In this document: piece by piece, positions 25,092-33,365 of the stretch
Layout of the letters: the number at the start of each line of letters is the position of its first letter
How positions within the stretch are numbered: the first letter of the stretch is position 1
Source of the DNA: Neofusicoccum parvum
Taxonomy: Eukaryota > Ascomycota > Dothideomycetes > Botryosphaeriales > Botryosphaeriaceae
NCBI GenBank assembly: GCA_020912385.1
Contig: CP087221.1
Location: forward strand, 1,116,001-1,180,000
DNA: 64,000 nt
Reading direction: 5' to 3'
The notes under the pieces: generated by a model
Told to the model about the DNA's origin: nothing
The model's input: the letters and a program-made list of their open reading frames with translations, nothing else
Databases searched by the model: none
Program-made: the position numbers and the translations under genes

Positions 25092-26499
25092 ATGATGTCC
25101 AGCCTCGAGGTTGAATCGTGGACCTGGTTCGCGCTATGTGTCTTCATCGTGGGCTGCCGACTGTTTGTTCCCCTCCACCTCATTCCCCACCGCCCGTGCT
25201 AAGCAATTGCCCAGTGTATCACGCGTCCTCTTGCAGGGATCGATTACTCGGCTGCAGGCAGATGACGCCCTGGTCATCCTCGCAATGGTAGTCTTTCAAC
25301 TTCTCGTGTTTGGGCCGCCAGCTGCTGACTCCTGCACCAAGTGCTCCTACACCACTCTGATCGTCGTCATCAACATAGTCGCTGTCAGCAGCAGCAACCT
25401 CATCAACCCTGCCGATGGGGACGTACAATTCACTCCGGACGTTGTGAAGAAACGCTCGTACGGCAGTAAAATGGTCGTGGTGTCGGAGCAAATGCAGCTC
25501 ATTACCATATGGCTGATCAAGGGCTGCTTGTTGATCATGTACGGGCGCTTGACGTGAGTACCCGTGCCGTCGGTCTCAAGTCGCACAAATGCTGACTTGG
25601 AGCGTACAGCGTCAGCACGAAGCAAAACGCGGCCGTCAAGCTTGTCGCCGCATACGTCGTAATTGGCTTTATTGTGATGGAGATTCTCTATCTCGGTGTA
25701 TGGTGCCGCCCTTTCGATCAATACTGGGCTGTCCCAACGACCAACAGTGAGCATTCTGCCCCCCTTGTCATGTCTTCTGTGCTGATCAGACAAAGCGCAA
25801 TGCTCCGCGGCTACCAATCATTTGATCACGAATGCTGTTCTCAACATCTCCTCCGATATCTTCATCATGGCTATTCCCATGCCCATTTTCTTACAGGCTC
25901 GGCTACCTCTCAAGAGAAAGATCATCCTCTGTGGTGTTTTCGGACTTGGTACCTTCAGCGTAAGTGTCAAGGATATTCTCTGTGACAAGGCTGACACTTG
26001 GTAGATTCTGTCCGCTATCTTGAACAAGTTCTACAGTTTCACCGAACCGTTCGGCTCCGCATGGGTGTTTTGGTACGTCCGTGAATCTTCAACTGCGATC
26101 CTGACGGCAAACATTCCTTTCACCTGGACTCTCCTGCAAAGAACCTTCAATATTGGCTCCTTCGCCGGCTCTTCCCGAGGACGATCTCGAACCACATACC
26201 AGCAGTTTCACCACAGCAACACCGCCACCATATCCCGCAAACCTGCTCGTCAAGATGACCTCGAGCGGAACGATAGCCAAGAGCAGATCGTGCCCCTGGA
26301 GATCTGGCAGAATGTGCAGCTCAGCGTGCAAACCAGCACCATCACGAAAGACAAAGCGAACGCGACCGTCACTGAAGTCGGGTCTGAATCAATCAGTGAC
26401 GCCAAGAGCGACATCAGCAGTGGCAGCAAGAGTGATGTTCTCGGTGGCGGGATTGGAGACGCCCGGGTGACAACAACCTGTGCGCGCGGGCCTGACTGA
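25092..26499 (+). CDS. Fungal rhodopsin-fold integral membrane protein 1
   Basis: Six exons: 25092-25162, 25215-25287, 25342-25553, 25610-25746, 25796-25959 and 26005-26499, about 383 residues. Spliced landmarks fit the large fungal rhodopsin-fold family: WTWFALCVFIVGCRLVSR at the N-terminus, RLQADDALVILAMCSYTTL, then KMVVVSEQMQLITIWLIKGC, PFDQYWAVPTTN, ATNHLITNAVLNISSDIFIM and FTWTLLQRTFNI. About seven hydrophobic spans are followed by a long Ser/Thr-rich cytosolic tail. Intron 1 uses the upstream acceptor (cccag), because only this keeps the family's LVSR-LL-GS-RLQADD order. For intron 4 I chose the AG ten bases after the branch site. Intron 2 is 54 bp, in frame and free of stops. No retinal lysine was identified; most members are uncharacterised and some resemble PTH11-type receptors. 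Confidence 0.88.
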
Positions 26500-27776
26500 G
26501 TGACGTCTTTTTCTTTTTAGATTCCCCTTTGTGCGATACCTTTTCTTGCATGTCGTATTAACGGTGTACCCAACGCGACTTAATGAATGGACTCATTGAT
26601 GACTGCTCCGACTCCCAATGTGCTTGCATACCTGGTGCGGCTGACGGCTGCAGCGAAACCGTCAGCCTATTGAGGCTTGCGATTGGGTTTCCCATGGGAG
26701 GCTGAATCATTCACCCGGATGCGAAAGCGCATCAGCAAATGTACCGAAGCCAGCCGGACGAGTGCGTCAACTTCCCATGCAATTGTGCTTGGCGAGAGCA
26801 GCTCCCACCAGCCATCGGCTGCAAGTCTTCAGCAGCAGGCAGCGCACTCCCACTGAATCCTTCATCCGCATGTAAGCGGGCTGTGACAAATGCAGGAATT
26901 CATCCCAGAGAATTTTAGGTTTCCCCACGTGGGGTCATGTCATTGTTGCAATCCTTTGCGTAAAGAAAACCTTCTAGAAGACCACCGTGCAGCGGAGGTG
27001 GGAGGGTGAGGGAATTGATTATGTCATTCAAGGTCCGGCGCTAGCGGTGATGCTAGTCTATAATAGGAAGCCCGCTTAGGGTCCGATCCGAGCGCGGCCG
27101 CTAAAAGTTGTTGCCGACCTCCTCGTGGTTCATTGTCGCCACAGCCATGGTATACACGAACGATTGCGTCTTTCGTCTGGTAGATATTATCACAAAGCCT
27201 TCGGTGTGGTCAACGATAGTTTTTGGCAGTGTTTCTTGACGTTCTCGTAGTTGGTGGCATGTCGCGTCGCGTACACTCCCAATATGCTACTCTCTCCATG
27301 CGAGCCTCTTGAAAATTTGCGCATGCCATTCAAATTCGCATATCCGCCGTGCACATCAAGCTCAAGCTTCCGTCTAGCCATGTCTCGACCATGCGAGGTC
27401 ATCGTGATGCGTGCACAAGAATATACCATTCCCATCCGCCGCATCCCGCCCACGGTCTGCGGTGATCTTTTTCCAGACGCGAAATGCAATGTTATAAGGA
27501 TAATATATGTGAAAGGGGGAAGGTAGAGATCGTTCTGCATGAGATTTGGAACAGCTATTACTAAAGAAATCATGGAACTACGGCTGAACACCGTGAAAAC
27601 ATCCCTCAACGCCCACTGTACCTTGTAATATATCAGCACAGCGGCTCTTTTCAGCATGTTTGTGCTTGTCACTACGACAGCCTATCAAGATGCACTATAC
27701 GGCTTATCTTCGGTCTTGATAGCGTACAGTATATTAGCGCAAAAGTCGTCATTTCCCATAATCCAACTCGTCCAAA
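26500..27776. other. AT-richer intergenic region with one hairpin-repeat copy
   Basis: It begins with the 3' UTR of rhodopsin-fold protein 1. The only defined structure is the 65-bp hairpin element at 26704-26768. Open frames at about 27.2-27.7 kb on both strands have no recognisable features. This is the left edge of the decayed island. Confidence 0.5.
26704..26768 (+). repeat. 65-bp hairpin element, copy 1
   Basis: Arms of 18 bp at 26704-26721 and 26751-26768 are degenerate inverted repeats around a 29-base loop. The 3' flank (cttcccatgcaattgtgctt) aligns with the 3' flank of copy 4, and the 5' flank (catgggaggctgaatcattc) aligns with copies 2 and 3. It is the most diverged 5' arm of the four copies. 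Confidence 0.65.
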
Positions 27777-27873
27777 GCCCGGCTGGCACAATTGGTTAGC
27801 GCGTAAGACTTTTAAAGGCTTTAGAGCTTGCAAAGTTATCTTAAGGTTGGGAGTTCGAGCCTCCCGTCGGGCG
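27777..27873 (+). tRNA. tRNA-Lys (anticodon TTT) with 23-nt intron
   Basis: The acceptor arm GCCCGGC (27777-27783) pairs with GTCGGGC at the 3' end, followed by discriminator G. The A-box region is TGGCACAATTGG. The anticodon stem TAAGA pairs with TCTTA (27839-27843), and the loop reads CTTTTAA with TTT at positions 34-36. An intron of about 23 nt (near 27815-27837) sits one base 3' of the anticodon, the canonical place. The T arm is GGGAG-TTCGAGC-CTCCC. A TTTT run at about 27891 can terminate Pol III. The D stem has one A-C mismatch. Confidence 0.87.
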
Positions 27874-29131
27874 TTGCTTGTTGGAGACTCTTTTGTGTTC
27901 TGTTTTGATGTTGTTGGGTTTTGGTGGTGGCTGGGTTGGACCCGTCCATCTCCGTTGGGAAGGTTTACCGACGCCCTGCGCTAGCTCGTTGACGCCTAAA
28001 ATTGCCCTTTACACCCTGGAATCCAGAATAGAGCGTTGGGGCTTAAATAATAAGGAAGTGTTGGCGTGGATAGGGGAAAGATTTAGCGCTAGTGACTCTG
28101 GTAAGAATACGTGCATTCTATATTTATAACATTGCTTTTCCGCATGGAAATCACGCGACTTTACATTTAAAAATTATCCAGCTACTCTTGGCTGTCGATG
28201 GTACGGTAGACAAGAGAATTCAGGGGTTGGTCCGGGGCCGCGGAGGGCGTCAGGCGCCCCAGCAAACCCTGCGCCTCGCCTGCGAGGCCCCGGCGAGGGA
28301 TCTACTTATATAGTGAGAGTCCCCAGCTAGTCGATTGGTTCCCTAAGGAATCGTCTGCCATCGATTCCAACACCGATTCTCATCTAGATTCTGACATCCC
28401 CGGCACTCCCGTCTATATCCAGCTTTACAATATTTAAGCAGGCTTTTAACACTCGCTTGGCAAGCCAAGCGTTTGAATCGGCTTGGCAATCGAGAGCCCT
28501 AGACTTAAGAGATCTCCGATTCGCCAACTCCCGAAGATAGAACTGGATTTTTAGCTGAGCAGGAAACACATAGAGGAGCTCTCACTCTCTCCGAGGAAGA
28601 TTTAGAGATAAGCCATTTGTTATAAACGCCATTGAGTAGCCTTAGACATGCAATCATTGCGCGTATCCAGTCACTGCGAGTTACGACGTGCTGATTAGTG
28701 TAGATATACCACGCCATTTCAGCGCACTTTTGCAATTCATCGATGATGAGCTGGCCTGCTACAGACTGATCTACAGTATTTAATGCCTAAGCTAGTCTCG
28801 GTGAGGTCGCTGTGAAGGGGCGTGTCGCAACAAGCCTGCTGATTTCCTTGTCGGCGAGCGTGACTGCGGCTGTCACCACCGCAGCAACCCTATCAGCACG
28901 GCGCTGTCACATTCAAGTGGTCCAAGCGCCTTTCACTTAACCTAAGCATTACTTTTTGCCCGCGCCCGCGCCCTCTACACTCTTTCGCTTCCTTGCATTC
29001 TTTGCGCTGCCTGTCGGAACAGCAACACACAACCCTACCGCTCATCCTAAGCACCAAACGATCTCGTAGCCACAGGGCGCGTTCAGCTAGACAGTGCAGA
29101 TCACTTATCGACGGAGGCAGGTACAGCCAAA
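27874..29131. other. Decayed non-coding DNA downstream of tRNA-Lys
   Basis: AT-rich sequence with a perfect 8-bp palindrome arm pair at 28454-28471 and a 29-bp segment (28482-28510) that recurs in diverged form at 33311-33339. It may be remnant transposon DNA, but no transposase motif is readable. From about 28.95 kb the sequence looks like a promoter and leader for the broken gene at 29132. Confidence 0.4.
28454..28471. repeat. Short perfect palindrome CGCTTGGC-AA-GCCAAGCG
   Basis: Eight-base inverted arms separated by two bases. The unit GCTTGGC recurs just downstream at 28481-28487. It may be part of a transposon terminus or simply a chance palindrome in decayed DNA. Confidence 0.5.
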
Positions 29132-29632
29132 ATGGCTGAAGGTATGTCCACTGGTACGGCTAAATGCTCGACCACATCACTCTCGAAGAGAGAATGGGAA
29201 GATGCCATCACTCAGGGCCCGGTCACTTCGGAGACCAATTTGGTAAAGCTCCATGTGCCCAAAAGTCGCAGCTCGGAGTGGGTGGCGGTGCGCAACGCAT
29301 ATCGCCACAACTGTCAACTTGTAGTGGGCGCATCCGATGACGGTTCAGAGATCTTGGTGCCGCTTCTTCCAGAGAAGGCCCTCCGCAATGACCGCTCGAT
29401 CAACATTTCGGTCGCCTTCGGCTCCATTTAGAGCGGTGGTGGAACGTATCATATTCAGCACCACGACATGCAAATGATGGAGAAGCCGGCTTCTAAGACC
29501 GGTGTTGACGAGGAGACCGACAACAATGATGGAGACAATGGCGGTGGCAATAGCGGTGGTAGCGGCAACTGGGATGGCGGTGGCAGTGGCGGTGGTATCG
29601 GTGGAAACGACGGCAGTAGGAGCAGCACCTAG
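29132..29632 (+). pseudogene. Broken gene of unknown function with Gly-rich tail
   Basis: A frame opens at ATG 29132 after a plausible leader and runs 99 codons to TAG at 29429-29431. It then stays open in the same frame to a second TAG at 29630-29632. The part beyond the first stop encodes HIQHHDMQMMEKPAS and a Gly/Asn/Ser-rich tail (NGGGNSGGSGNWDGGG). The same HIQHHDMQMMEKPAS block is open in the duplicated copy at 32.4 kb, where it is preceded by a Cys-rich SCKSGCGTC. The first stop therefore looks like a disabling mutation, possibly CAG to TAG by RIP, though stop-codon readthrough or a short real 99-residue protein cannot be excluded. I do not recognise the family. Confidence 0.5.
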
Positions 29633-29990
29633 TGTGTCGACAACGGCGAGGCTACTTTGTGAAGCCTCGATTGGTCCGGTAAGCTGGGGTGAGCCACTAC
29701 TAGAATTGCTCTTATCATAGAATTTCACTTAAAAGTTCGGGTGTCTAATGCACGAGCTGTTTACATCATATTCCTCCTCAAACGGATACATCGGATAATT
29801 GAAATAGTGCGTTACAGTCTAAGTTTGGGACATAGCCTCTATAACACAGTCCTGGCCGCCAGAGATATGGGGAGTTGAAGTATTCATCCGGACGCAAAAG
29901 TCTTTAGAGCTATGTAGCAAAGCTATCTAGACGAATGCTTCAGTTACCCATAGTATACAGTATGATCATTCTATTCGGAAACCGTGTTTA
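29430..29990 (+). repeat. Duplicated block, copy A (RIP-like)
   Basis: This block aligns with 32390-32699 in the same orientation. Shared parts are 29430-29506 and 29756-29990; the 249 bp between them, holding the Gly-rich coding tail, are absent from copy B. Differences are mostly transitions, with copy A having T or A where copy B has C or G, often in CpA/TpG context (for example ccat to ctat, gcat to gtat). Confidence 0.85.
29877..29941 (+). repeat. 65-bp hairpin element, copy 2
   Basis: Arms lie at 29877-29894 (gaagtattcatccggacg) and 29924-29941 (tatctagacgaatgcttc) with a 29-base loop. The 3' arm has lost two C/G positions to T/A, consistent with RIP. It is embedded in duplicated block A. 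Confidence 0.8.
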
Positions 29991-30671
29991 GAAAAAACAA
30001 ACTTCCTGACCACCAACAAGAACTTCCCAGTAACGCGTTCGCCAGCTCCAGCCTTCTTCAAGTCGCGAAGCTGCCCGAACAACCTAGACCCGCCGCGCCT
30101 GCCGGCCCAAGCATATCGCGCCTGCTATTCCAAGCACTCCGCACCTGCCACCCCGAACGCCCGGGCCACTTGCCACCATATATCAACCACCCCACCTTCC
30201 CTTCCTCCCTCTCTTCTTCTTCTTCAGAGCCCACTTCACCAGGTAAGTATTTCTCTTCAGTTCATCCTCTGGCCCCGTCACCACCCCGATCCTCTATCGT
30301 AGGTTCTTCGTGACTTCGATCGAGCGTCTCGTCAACATTTGGCCGTCAGATCTTCCCGGTAACATCCACAATAAAAGCGCGCCCTTTGAACTATCTGAGC
30401 GATAGCTTCCGAAGTTACACCTGCGCTTTACCCATTTATCCCTGCCAAAGCTTACACCAGATTTGAGCACAGGTCAAGCGCTCTGAAGACAATTCCTTGC
30501 AGCACCACGCGATCGAAGCCCGCACAAGCCTAGGGCTTCGGTCGTAACTCACCCAGTTAACTTCATCGTCAACCGTCGTCCGTAATCAACGCCTCCAATA
30601 TTGCACCAACACACCACAGCCGTTCGTCTGGAGCTACGCCGGTGCGGTGAGACCGCCCTTCGTGCAAAGCC

Positions 30672-31852
30672 ATGGCTCGATCCCGCCAGGTCAGGCCCTT
30701 TCAAAACGAGGCGAGATTGATAGAGTTACTGCGGCTTGACATCGTAGACGCCTACAAGGCTTGGACCAACTCTGAGGAATTGGTTCTCCAGTATTGGAAC
30801 AAGTTCAAAGAGCAGTGGCTGGATCCGCAGCGCGAGGCAAAGCAATCCTCCACCAAGCGCAAGAGGTATGCCCAGCTAGAGGAAGTGAGGGAGCAGATCG
30901 ATATTGGCGAAGCCCATGGGCGCCGGCGCTACTCACGCGACATTATCAGACCGCAGGAAGCTTCGTGCCCGTGGGATGGGAAGGACTGGTTGGCCTGGCT
31001 GTTGTACAAGCTCGTCGATGTCAATACCAAGGACGCCGACGGAGTCTTCTACCTAAAGGGCCTCGAACTACAAGATCGAGAGGACATCATATGGCAGGTC
31101 ATATAGCGGTTCTTGTGGAAGGGATCGCCCTCTCGGGTGACCCGATCCATGGTTGACTCCCCAACTACGAGTGCTACGTCTTCACACACTGCTTCAGAGC
31201 CGACTGAAGTTCCTGAGAAGAAATCGTCGAATGGAGGAGAGGTCCAGATCTACTGGGAAAACATCGACAGGGATCTCGAGCGCAATGGCCACAGTAACAC
31301 CAGCTACATCGAAGGTTTGGAAGATCTTGATTGGGGGACCTTCGAGGGCAAAGTGCGCATATCATTCGACCTCGACAAGCTGGAGCTTCGCATAGCGTCA
31401 CTCATCATTTCCAAAGACACCTTCACCAGGATACCACTCGTCGAAGGCGAAAGGTCTTTCAAACTGATCAATTGCGACACCTTCAAAGACCTCTGCGAAT
31501 ATTCTTTGAGGCTTGATGAGGCCCTCACTTTGATGCTCCGAACAGCCAAAGTGGTCCCTTGAGCATTCCACGCCGATCTGGATATGGACGAACGACGCAA
31601 GTTATCGAACCGCTTCACTAATACTGATGAAGTGTCCGTCATGCTGGGTGGTCTGTTCATGTCCTAAAGGATGGACGTCTGGTTCTGCAAGATGACCTCA
31701 CGTTGCTTGAAAGATCCAGATACAAGGTTCCACCGGCTGATGAGATGCTTCTATATCTCGAGAAGTCCATTCGAGGAGAACCACTAATCCTCAGCAGCCA
31801 TGACAGAGAGGCACTCAAGAAATCTCAGGGCCGGATTCAATGGTCCTGGTGA
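30672..31852 (+). pseudogene. Decayed gene of unknown function, two stops and one frameshift
   Basis: A frame opens at ATG 30672 and is interrupted in frame by TAG at 31104-31106 and TGA at 31560-31562. Near 31640-31667 coding sense moves to another frame, which stays open to TGA at 31850-31852. The conceptual product is about 390 residues. The N-terminal part is rich in Trp and charged residues (SCPWDGKDWLAWLLYKLVD); the middle has EVQIYWENIDRDLE and RISFDLDKLELRIASLIIS; the shifted end has KDGRLVLQDDLTLLERSRY. Amino acid usage remains protein-like across the breaks, so this is a decayed gene rather than noise. No domain, signal peptide or membrane span is recognised. TAG for CAG fits RIP. 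It sits between the two copies of the duplicated block. Confidence 0.65.
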
Positions 31853-32389
31853 AGTGGGCCATGCTTATTTCGACTCTCGGTATTGTTCTATTGGTTCTAT
31901 CCCCCGGTGAAGTTTCATACAGCTTCGTCCACTCGTTTCTTCAGCAGGATGTCTTTGCAGTTTCTTGCCACCGTAGGTTAGCAGGTAAACCTTTCCAAAG
32001 ACCCGGAAAAGTTTTGTAGCTTCTCGAGGCTACGTCCGCTCGTTCGGTTGACACAGCTACTCGAGTTTTGGAGGCCTCTGTCCTCAGACTTTCGTCGGCG
32101 ATGCTTTGCAGGAGGTTTTTTTTATCGATTCAGTTTTTTCCTAAGCTCTGTAGTGGCCTCTTCAAGCTACTTCCTCTCTTTTACTAGCAGTTCCACCTTC
32201 CTGTATCAGTAGAATACTTTCATTCCCAAGCTGGGCGGAGCCCTGCTTACATAGATAACAAAAGGTTGCTTGCTATATGTGCGTGTCTTGTTCTGTTCAA
32301 ATAGTGTTCGTTCCCAAGAAGTACGCATTATGTCTGCTTTGAATGCAATGGAAGCTCGGAACTGGGCTACATCATCTACGTCAGCTGCA
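31853..32389. other. Decayed spacer between broken gene and duplicated block B
   Basis: T-rich sequence with no open frame of interest. From about 32350 the plus strand again encodes a readable fragment (LGYIIYVSCKSGCGTC) that continues into block B, so the left edge of the old coding unit lies in this stretch. Confidence 0.45.
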
Positions 32390-32699
32390 AGAGCGGTTGC
32401 GGAACGTGTCACATTCAGCACCACGACATGCAAATGATGGAGAAGCCGGCTTCTGAGACCGGCGTCGCTGTTTACATCATATTTCTCCTCGAACGGATAC
32501 ATCGGATAATTAAAACAGTGCGTTACAGCCTGAGTTTGGGATACAGCCTCTGAAACACAGTTCTAGCCGCTGGAGACATGGGGAGTTGAAGCATTCATCC
32601 GGACGCAAAAGTCTTTGGAGCCATGTAACAAAGCCATCCGGACGAATGCTTCAGCTACCCATAGCATAGTATGATTGTGCTATTCGGAAACCGTGTTTA
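32390..32699 (+). repeat. Duplicated block, copy B
   Basis: Aligns with 29430-29990 in direct orientation. It keeps the coding stretch SCKSGCGTCHIQHHDMQMM (partly just upstream of the alignable region) and is less C-to-T decayed than copy A. It ends with the shared 3' boundary cggaaaccgtgttta, 63 bp before the solo LTR. Confidence 0.85.
32588..32652 (+). repeat. 65-bp hairpin element, copy 3 (best preserved)
   Basis: The 5' arm at 32588-32605 (gaagcattcatccggacg) and the 3' arm at 32635-32652 (catccggacgaatgcttc) are inverted repeats matching at 16 of 18 positions around a 29-base loop. The 3' arm is identical over 18 bases to the 3' arm of copy 4 at 56898-56915. Confidence 0.85.
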
Positions 32700-32762
32700 A
32701 GCCCTGAAATTTACATTTGTAAGTTCTAACCATATTAACTTACACGGGATATAATACTCATT

Positions 32763-33251
32763 TGTAACGGCGGGCCTCTGCCTCCAAGGATCAAACACCA
32801 AAGAGGGTGGTAAGCCGTGTAGGGTTTACCTTGAGTGGGTACAAGGTAGGGGGAGAGAACAAGTATGAACGAATACACGTGACTGAGCACTGCGTGCGAA
32901 GGCCGTGTTACTAATCAATGGTGTAGATTGATTATTGAAGTTGACCACGAAGGTCAAAGCTATGCTAGGGAGCGTAGTTTATATACATAGGAGAGTTCTG
33001 TACAATCTGTTCGAGATCCGTTTGATCTGTTTCCCGTTGTTAGGTAGGCCCTACGGATCGGACAGATCAGGGCGAGGTTGATCCCTCTGATCTGTCTCTA
33101 GATGCCTGAGGCTCGTTGGATCAGACGGATCATGTCCTTGGCATCACGTGAGCCACGTGATCCTTGTGGGTCTTCCTGCGCCGTACGCGCGCACCCCACT
33201 TGTTCCTCCATTTTGCTGTTTACTCGCTTCTGAGGAGGCTGCGCCGTAACA
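32763..33251. mobile_element. Solo LTR of a retrotransposon, 489 bp, with 5-bp target duplication
   Basis: The segment starts with TGTAACGGCG and ends with CGCCGTAACA, a near-perfect 10-bp terminal inverted repeat with TG...CA ends. It is bracketed by TCATT on both sides (32758-32762 and 33252-33256), the 5-bp target duplication expected for LTR retrotransposon integrase. A TATA-like ttatatacata lies inside. No internal gag/pol sequence or second LTR is present, so this is a solo LTR left by recombination. The superfamily (Ty1/copia or Ty3/gypsy) cannot be told from the LTR alone. It ends 115 bp from the stop codon of the neighbouring zinc-finger gene. Confidence 0.9.
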
Positions 33252-33365
33252 TCATTTACCTGCTCTTAGAAATTAATTTCGAAGGCTAAATATGCACTAA
33301 ATACGCTTAGCTTACCAATCGAGAGCCCTGAGTCTTGAGTATTCCATTCTGAAAGTTCGATGTAG

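Noticed and set aside
27190..27672. 160-codon minus-strand frame near the tRNA
   Set aside because: It lies in AT-rich decayed DNA, uses a non-consensus start context and has no recognisable motif; a + strand frame overlaps it.
30672..31562. Two separate intact genes at 30672-31106 and 31113-31562
   Set aside because: Both lie in the same frame, separated by a single TAG, and coding sense continues past the second stop in a shifted frame; one decayed gene is simpler.
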